Translations under genes and position numbers: made by a program
Origin: Furcasterigmium furcatum
Taxonomy: Eukaryota > Ascomycota > Sordariomycetes > Glomerellales > Plectosphaerellaceae
Assembly (NCBI GenBank): GCA_001599815.1
Contig: BCIA01000001.1
Coordinates: 2,608,934-2,672,933, forward strand
Length of the DNA: 64,000 nt
Direction of reading: 5' to 3'
Shown: positions 58,936 to 64,000 of the stretch, piece after piece
How the letters are laid out: each line of letters begins with the position of its first letter
Numbering within the stretch: position 1 is the stretch's first letter
Notes under the pieces: model-generated
Database searches by the model: none
The model's input: the letters and a program-made list of their open reading frames with translations, nothing else
What the model was told of the DNA's origin: nothing

Positions 58936-59433
58936 TCCGGGGTGCGGTATTCTTTCTATCATCATGATATGCTGATGGTCCAGCAGCCGGTTCTGCTGGT
59001 TCCGCAGGGTATGTTTCTCACAGCACCAGCCTGCCATTTTTGCATATGATACCTCTATCTATCTATTTATCTACATAGGTACATCGCCCATACATTTGAC
59101 CCAACTTTTATGTATCAGCATCCGTCGTGTTTTGTTTCTTGGTACGGTGTAGGGCTTGAGGAGAAAATGCTTACTCAGTCGCAGGTGGGCGGGGGGCTCC
59201 TTCCTACTCCCGCTGTGATGAAGTGATGCCCGGTGTTTCGGGGTGTCTTGCTCCTTCCATCATGACAAGCGGGGGGACGGAAGTCATAAGCACCTTCCCA
59301 GGTGTCTCTTACACATTACAACTCAGATATCCCGCCCCTTTCTACGGATAGCTACAGCATCAGAATCTGCACAGGAATCTTCTTATTTCCCACTACCAAC
59401 TATCCCCACAGCATCTGAGCAGCCTCGCTGACG
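58936..59433. other. intergenic region
   Basis: About 500 bases between co-directional genes. It includes a TATC-rich run (CTATCTATCTATTTATCTA near 59053-59072) in the 3' flank. No supported frame. Confidence 0.45.
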
Positions 59434-60758
59434 ATGTACTCATACTCGTGTCGAAAGCCAGATGGCCCCAACCAGGCCACCCTGCCCCCTGATGACAGCA
59501 TCCCCCCCGGCGCTCAAGCTACCACAGTCAAACCCAATCCGTCCTTCCTCTCCCGCATGAAGAAACAGCTCGCAAACGACTCGATGCTTGCCCAACAGTC
59601 AGCCCACGGCAAGGCGGAGCCAGAGACTAGCCGCCAGTCCGCAAGTCTCAAGGATCACCTCCCAATGATTCACTCGGAGCCCGGCAACATCAGGGCAGCT
59701 ACCAAAAAGCCCCAGTACTACAACTGGCGTGCGGCTGCTTCTATCGGACTTGATGATGTGAAGCACACCAAGGTTACGCATCAGCAGCTGGGGACCGCGG
59801 GACATGGAAGTCCTGGCCCCACAACCATCCTCCCTTTTCAACAGAAAGCTGGAGAAGCCGAGGCACAGTGTCAGCTCCATGTTGTTCCGCAGAGAATTCA
59901 CTTCGGCCGAGAAGATGGCAATCCGGTCCCTGACCGTGGTGTGCGGCACCCTGGCGTCCTTCGTGGCGAGGGACTATCCTGCTACGATGGGGCTCTCCCC
60001 AACTACAAGGTCACGTCTGGAGCTGCTGCATATACTTCATCAGTGGAGGCGATTCCCCGCCACGTGCCCGACACAGAAGCTGCCATTCTCGAGGAAATCA
60101 AAGGTATTTTATTCTTCGGCCATGAACGCGAACCCCTCCGTCCACTCTGTTTGGCGTAGGTGGGATGAGACGGGACGATATCGCTGACTCGTCCCAGACT
60201 ACTATTGCGACAAGGGAGGCCAGCTTCATGAACGGGTCACGGGCTCTCTCGGCCAGCATCACCGCGAGTTGGTTGAACGGCTCAGCCAAGTCTCCCTTGA
60301 CATTGCCAAGTTTCTCCAGCGTTTGAACAGCCTCGACGCCACGCTGAGACAGCCCTTCGCGGAGACGCGTACCTACAGGGAAGGCGTCGAAGACTCATCC
60401 GTCACGATCAACGAGGCTGTCGAAGCCCACAGGCGCGAGACTGAGGAGTTCGCGCAGTTCCTCGAGGCCAACTCGAAGATGTGGGGTGCCGCCAAGGCAG
60501 CTGAGGATGGAGCCCTCACTCAGATGGTGAAGCACCTCGAGAACCCAGATCGTAAAGGATACCACAGCGCAGAGGTCAAACGCATCGAGAGAAAGGCCAA
60601 GAAGCTGGATGAAAAGGCGCGGGAGGATCTGGGTGAGCTTGAAAACGTAAGTGGTATGAGCTGCCGGTGTCATCTGCTCGCTTTCTGACCAGTCCCAGGA
60701 ATTCGAGATGGGCAAGGCCGAGCTTGACCGGGAGATTTCCAAGAGATTTTGGGGATGA
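59434..60758 (+). CDS. coiled-coil protein of unknown function; internal frame conflict
   Basis: The simplest model joins 59434-60103, 60198-60646 and 60699-60758 (392 residues). The second junction, EEIK-DYYCDKGG, fits well. Residues after it form long helices (HHRELVERLSQVSLDIAKFLQRLN, then Glu/Lys-rich EFAQFLEANSKMW, KAKKLDEKAREDLGELEN), so a coiled coil is likely. The N-terminal 100 residues are Pro/Ser/Lys-rich. Between about 59845 and 60040, however, the next frame (+1) reads much more like protein (KLEKPRHSVSSMLFRREF, SAEKMAIRSLTVVCGTLASF) with about 75% G/C third positions against about 49% in the annotated frame. Either an intron plus a frameshift, or two compensating single-base errors, may be present. 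Treat the middle of this model as doubtful. Confidence 0.6.
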
Positions 60759-63224
60759 GGGTCATCCAGAGCCATCCGTACCTGATCTGATGGCCTGTGC
60801 AGGTTTGAGGGATAGAGTCCCATGAGCGGCCAGATGTAATATTTAACACCTATCACTTCGGTTTTTCACGAAGACTCTCCCGCAGTTATAGAAGACCACT
60901 CTACTTTCCCTCTTGCTTAAATTAAAGGAGGTGAACCGTCGGCCTTCGAATATCCGGTGGTCGAAGACTTCCGTCCGCAGCTGACCTGGTCGACGTGTAG
61001 GTCCGTCTCGGTATCAATAGGAGCAGATGTCTTCAACGCGCCCAAGCACACATCATCAGCTTACCGCTCCACCGCCAGGCGCTTCGTCCAGGTGAGGTTG
61101 GTGTAGACACGGCGGCCAAGTCAGGGCCGATCCGTCCCTCCAGAAGTTGTTGACGAAGCTGGGGCAGTGGCGTGGATAGTCTCGGGTGACTCGTGGGGCC
61201 GTTGCCGCCGCCATGATTCAGGAACAGAGCCCAAGCTCCAACCCTGCCCAGTGTCTTACTTTGTCATCCTCTGAGCAGCACGTCGTTATCTCAATCTGCC
61301 GGTGTAAGAAGGACGCGGCTGGCAGCTGCAGGTGGTAATCTCCCTACCCGCAGCAAAAAGCAACAAGAGATGCATCTGTGGGAAAGACAACGGGAGCGCA
61401 CTGGCGTCGGCGAGCCTGTCCACCCTAACCGGGCTTAGCGAGCAGTGGCGGGAGCCAGGATGACGCCCAGCGAGCCGGCCTGACGGCGTCGGTACAGAGG
61501 GAGTGGGCTGCGTGGTGATTGGGCTGAGAGGCAGAGGTTTCGTCACTTTGGGAAGCAGTGACAACGCACCAGGGCCTCGGGAAATCGAAGCACGAATCTG
61601 GGTAAGAGTTGGGGGCAGTTCCCAGCCCCCTGGATTTTCCCATTGGGAGTGCCCATGACGAGACGAGCAACGACGGCCAGTTGAGAACGAGGCGAGCAAA
61701 CGCTAAGATTGCCAGGGCCTCCATCTCTCGGGACGGTTGAAGTGGGCTGATTGGGGATGTTTCGGCGCGCCGCCAGACGGGATCCCGGGGTGTCAAGACA
61801 GATCTCAGTCAGGGACCCCTGTGAAGAGCACGGAGATGGAGGAGGGAGACGGGCAGTGTCATCCGCGTCCAAGGCTCGCCTCAGCTTAGCCCCTTCTCCC
61901 TGGGAGTTGCATGTGGACGGGACTAATGGGAGAGATTGGATTGACCCTGAAGCGTGCATCATGACCGCGCAGAAGCATCATGTAGGCCGATCCACTTGGT
62001 CCTACTTGCAGCGGAAGACAGGACAGGACTGGGCCGTCGGTCTGGAGACATCCATCGAGCAGGGCCCGAGTCGTTAAAACCCTACTGATGCCCAGTGATG
62101 CCGGGTTCTTGGGGCGATTCTGTGCATTTCTCGCCCGAAGTCGCTGATCGAACAAACCCGCCATGACAGCGTGTGCAGTCGACATTTGCAAACAACGGCC
62201 TCTTTTCTGGCGCTCGAGACAAAACAGCAAACAAACGCTCGCTCGCTTGTGAGAGGAACAAGTTTTGGGTTCCATTGGGAGAGGAGCGGAAGCGGTCTGT
62301 GCCTTCCTTGCCCGTTCCCTGCCCGGCATCTCGCTCAGCTCAGTCCTGGGGCAAGAGCGGCCCTCTCACCTCGCCTCTGCTTGGATGCGCGCACCTTCCT
62401 CGCGACACGACACCAGGGCAATTGGAAGGACCAACTCGTTCTTCATGATCGCCGACCGACAAAGCGATCGCATGCACCGATTTTCGGCTCCAGTCTGGCT
62501 CCGAGCACGTGCAATGCCCGATGCGACACAACATCTCTTGGATGCGATTTTCTGAGTGATCACCAGCGAAGCTGCCGGACCACACAAAAGCCCTCCCAAT
62601 CCAGCATCACGACACGAGGCACGCGCCGGCAATTATCGTTCGACAGACTCCAAGAGATTCAGGGTCGAATCATTCAGTCATCTTCTTTTTCACTCGTTTT
62701 TTTTTTCCCTCCCGCCCTTCTTCGCCTGTCAGCGGCCACGGACACCGCGCACCCGCTCTAACCGCAAGCCTCAACACCAGGGTCGAGCTCATTCGCCTAG
62801 CCACCTCTTTTTCATCACCACCCAGCCTCTCCCATTTTCGCCCGGTTTTCGAAGCGCTCAAGCACTCTGACAACAACTGTGCCCACATTGGAAATCTTGC
62901 GCGCTCTTCCTGGGACCCTCTCTGCTTTTTCTCTTCTCTTCTCTGTCTTGACCATCCGACAATTGGCGCTTTGTTGTACAGCGACGTCTCTTGGTGTGTC
63001 ACAGGCACCCGCCACACTGTGAGTCCCGTCCCCCCATTCCATTCACCGATCTGCCGGCTGGTGGTGTGCCCGACTCCAACCCAAATCTTCAAGACCCTTA
63101 CCACAACCACCACCCTCATTCCTCCGCCGTAGCTCCCGTCTCAAACAACGACTAACTTGCGCGACCTTGCATGCAGGTTCTTTGACTCTTTGTCTGCCCT
63201 GTTTTGCATCCTCTTCCCAACGAG
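60759..63224. other. gene-free stretch and leader of the last gene
   Basis: About 2.4 kb. Frames up to 196 codons on both strands lack coding character. From about 62640 the plus strand becomes strongly CT-rich (long T run near 62698-62706), typical of a leader. A GTGAGT donor at 63019 and a polypyrimidine tract ending in AG at 63224 would fit a leader or early intron of the next gene. Confidence 0.4.
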
Positions 63225-64000
63225 CCTATTCGTCACCACCCACTCGGTGGTGATACCTTCACCTTGTCTGCCCCAATAGCTCCCTCTCCGGGTGCTCGAC
63301 AGGAAGCCGCAAAGTTGTCCCCAACAACTCCCCCCGACCCCTCTAACGACCGTCACGACCTTTATGAGTCCACGCCCCCGCCATTGCAAGCAAAGCCTGC
63401 GAGAACCCATACTCCCGTTCTCGCCGCTCAGAGGACTCCCTCTCCCAGCTCCTCCCAGCTGAGAAGCCTCCGTCGCACACCCCGATTCGAATCTTCGCCC
63501 CGGTCGACACCCTCGCCGTCCCAGCGTCGCGTCCACATCGAGGCCGCTTCCGTTGGTTTCAGTCCCCGCGTCCAATTCGCAACAGCTGGAGCTCCTGAAC
63601 CAGAGTTACCGACAGTTCAGGCAGCCCCTCCGCCTTCACAAGCACAGCCCCGACCACGAGTCTCCAGACCGTCCCGTCAAGAGAGGGTTCTTTCGCAGGA
63701 GCTGGGCGAGGATCCCGACGACCAAGAGTCGTCCGATAGAGCTTCGGCCTACAGGCAGCGACAATCCACCTCTTCAGCCAGGCTCCAAGATAATAAGCCT
63801 GATCTCCATCCTTCCCTCCGCATATCCAAGCACACCCACAGTGCCATTCTATTCGCTCTCGAAGAAGCTCTGCGCCACCCGAACCCCTTCACGGCGGACA
63901 TCGAGGAGGAGAGTGCTCCGATGGCAGATCTCATGAGGGGTGGCAGCGGAGTGCCTCCCGCAACCTCAAACGGCAATGGTTCCTCTCCGTCTCGCACACG
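63225..64000 (+). CDS. 5' part of a large Ser/Pro-rich protein, cut by the window end
   Basis: An open frame with clear coding bias runs from about 63225 (after a strong polypyrimidine/AG acceptor) to the last base without a stop. It begins PIRHHPLGGDTFTLSAP. A Pro/Ser/Arg-rich disordered stretch follows, with GFSPRVQFATAG and SRPSRQERVLSQELGEDPDD inside it. It then reaches an ordered-looking segment at 63790-63930 (LRISKHTHSAILFALEEAL, then PFTADIEEESAPMADLM). No ATG occurs in frame before 63919, so the start must be in an upstream exon that I could not place. The ISK-SAILFALEEAL block looks like a conserved family motif, but I cannot name it. Confidence 0.6.

Overview
The window is nuclear DNA of a filamentous ascomycete (Pezizomycotina; a sordariomycete-like fungus is my inference). 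The reasons are numerous short GT-AG introns (about 50-110 nt), CTAAC/CTGAC-type branch points, GC-rich third codon positions, long pyrimidine-rich leaders, and typical families: cerato-platanin, a hybrid histidine kinase, an ascomycete multicopper oxidase, a fungal rhodopsin-domain remnant and small GATA factors. I see no rRNA, tRNA, CRISPR array, plasmid function or intact transposon. Exon boundaries were worked out by hand from splice consensus and reading-frame continuity.

Layout. 0-14 kb is gene-poor: a single-pass membrane protein (3.55-4.57 kb), an acidic-tailed protein of unknown function (7.76-9.89 kb) and long empty stretches. At 14.1-15.9 kb lies a glutamine-rich protein behind a leader of over 1 kb. 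16.6-17.4 kb holds a short-chain dehydrogenase (minus). 19.4-27.1 kb holds a secreted multicopper oxidase, a convergent cerato-platanin, and a divergent 1259-residue GAF hybrid histidine kinase. 27.9-30.3 kb holds two tail-to-tail genes for small GATA zinc-finger proteins. 31.7-32.8 kb is homoserine kinase. 33.6-34.4 kb is a truncated rhodopsin-domain remnant. 34.9-38.6 kb is a 14-exon secreted GH35 beta-galactosidase.

The right half is mostly housekeeping: a small putative mitochondrial protein (40.5 kb), the mRNA-export WD40 protein Rae1/Gle2 (41.7-42.9 kb, minus), a conserved protein of unknown function (44.4-45.8 kb, minus), ethanolamine-phosphate cytidylyltransferase (47.1-48.5 kb), branched-chain aminotransferase (50.0-51.3 kb), methionine aminopeptidase 2 (52.3-53.7 kb), a Ups2-like PRELI/MSF1 protein (54.7-55.3 kb), a 129-residue unknown (56.2-56.6 kb, minus), a peroxiredoxin-like protein (57.7-58.9 kb), a coiled-coil protein with an internal frame conflict (59.4-60.8 kb), and the start of a large protein cut by the window end (63.2 kb onward).

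Functional links. Ect1 and the Ups2-like protein both concern phosphatidylethanolamine (CDP-ethanolamine route and mitochondrial PS/PE route). Homoserine kinase and BCAT are both amino-acid enzymes, and the former carries a perfect CPC1/Gcn4-type site upstream. I do not see a dedicated secondary-metabolite cluster, defence island or clearly new multi-gene system. The most unusual items are the tail-to-tail GATA pair sharing an intron position, a GC-AG intron in ect1, and the frame conflict at 59.8-60.05 kb.
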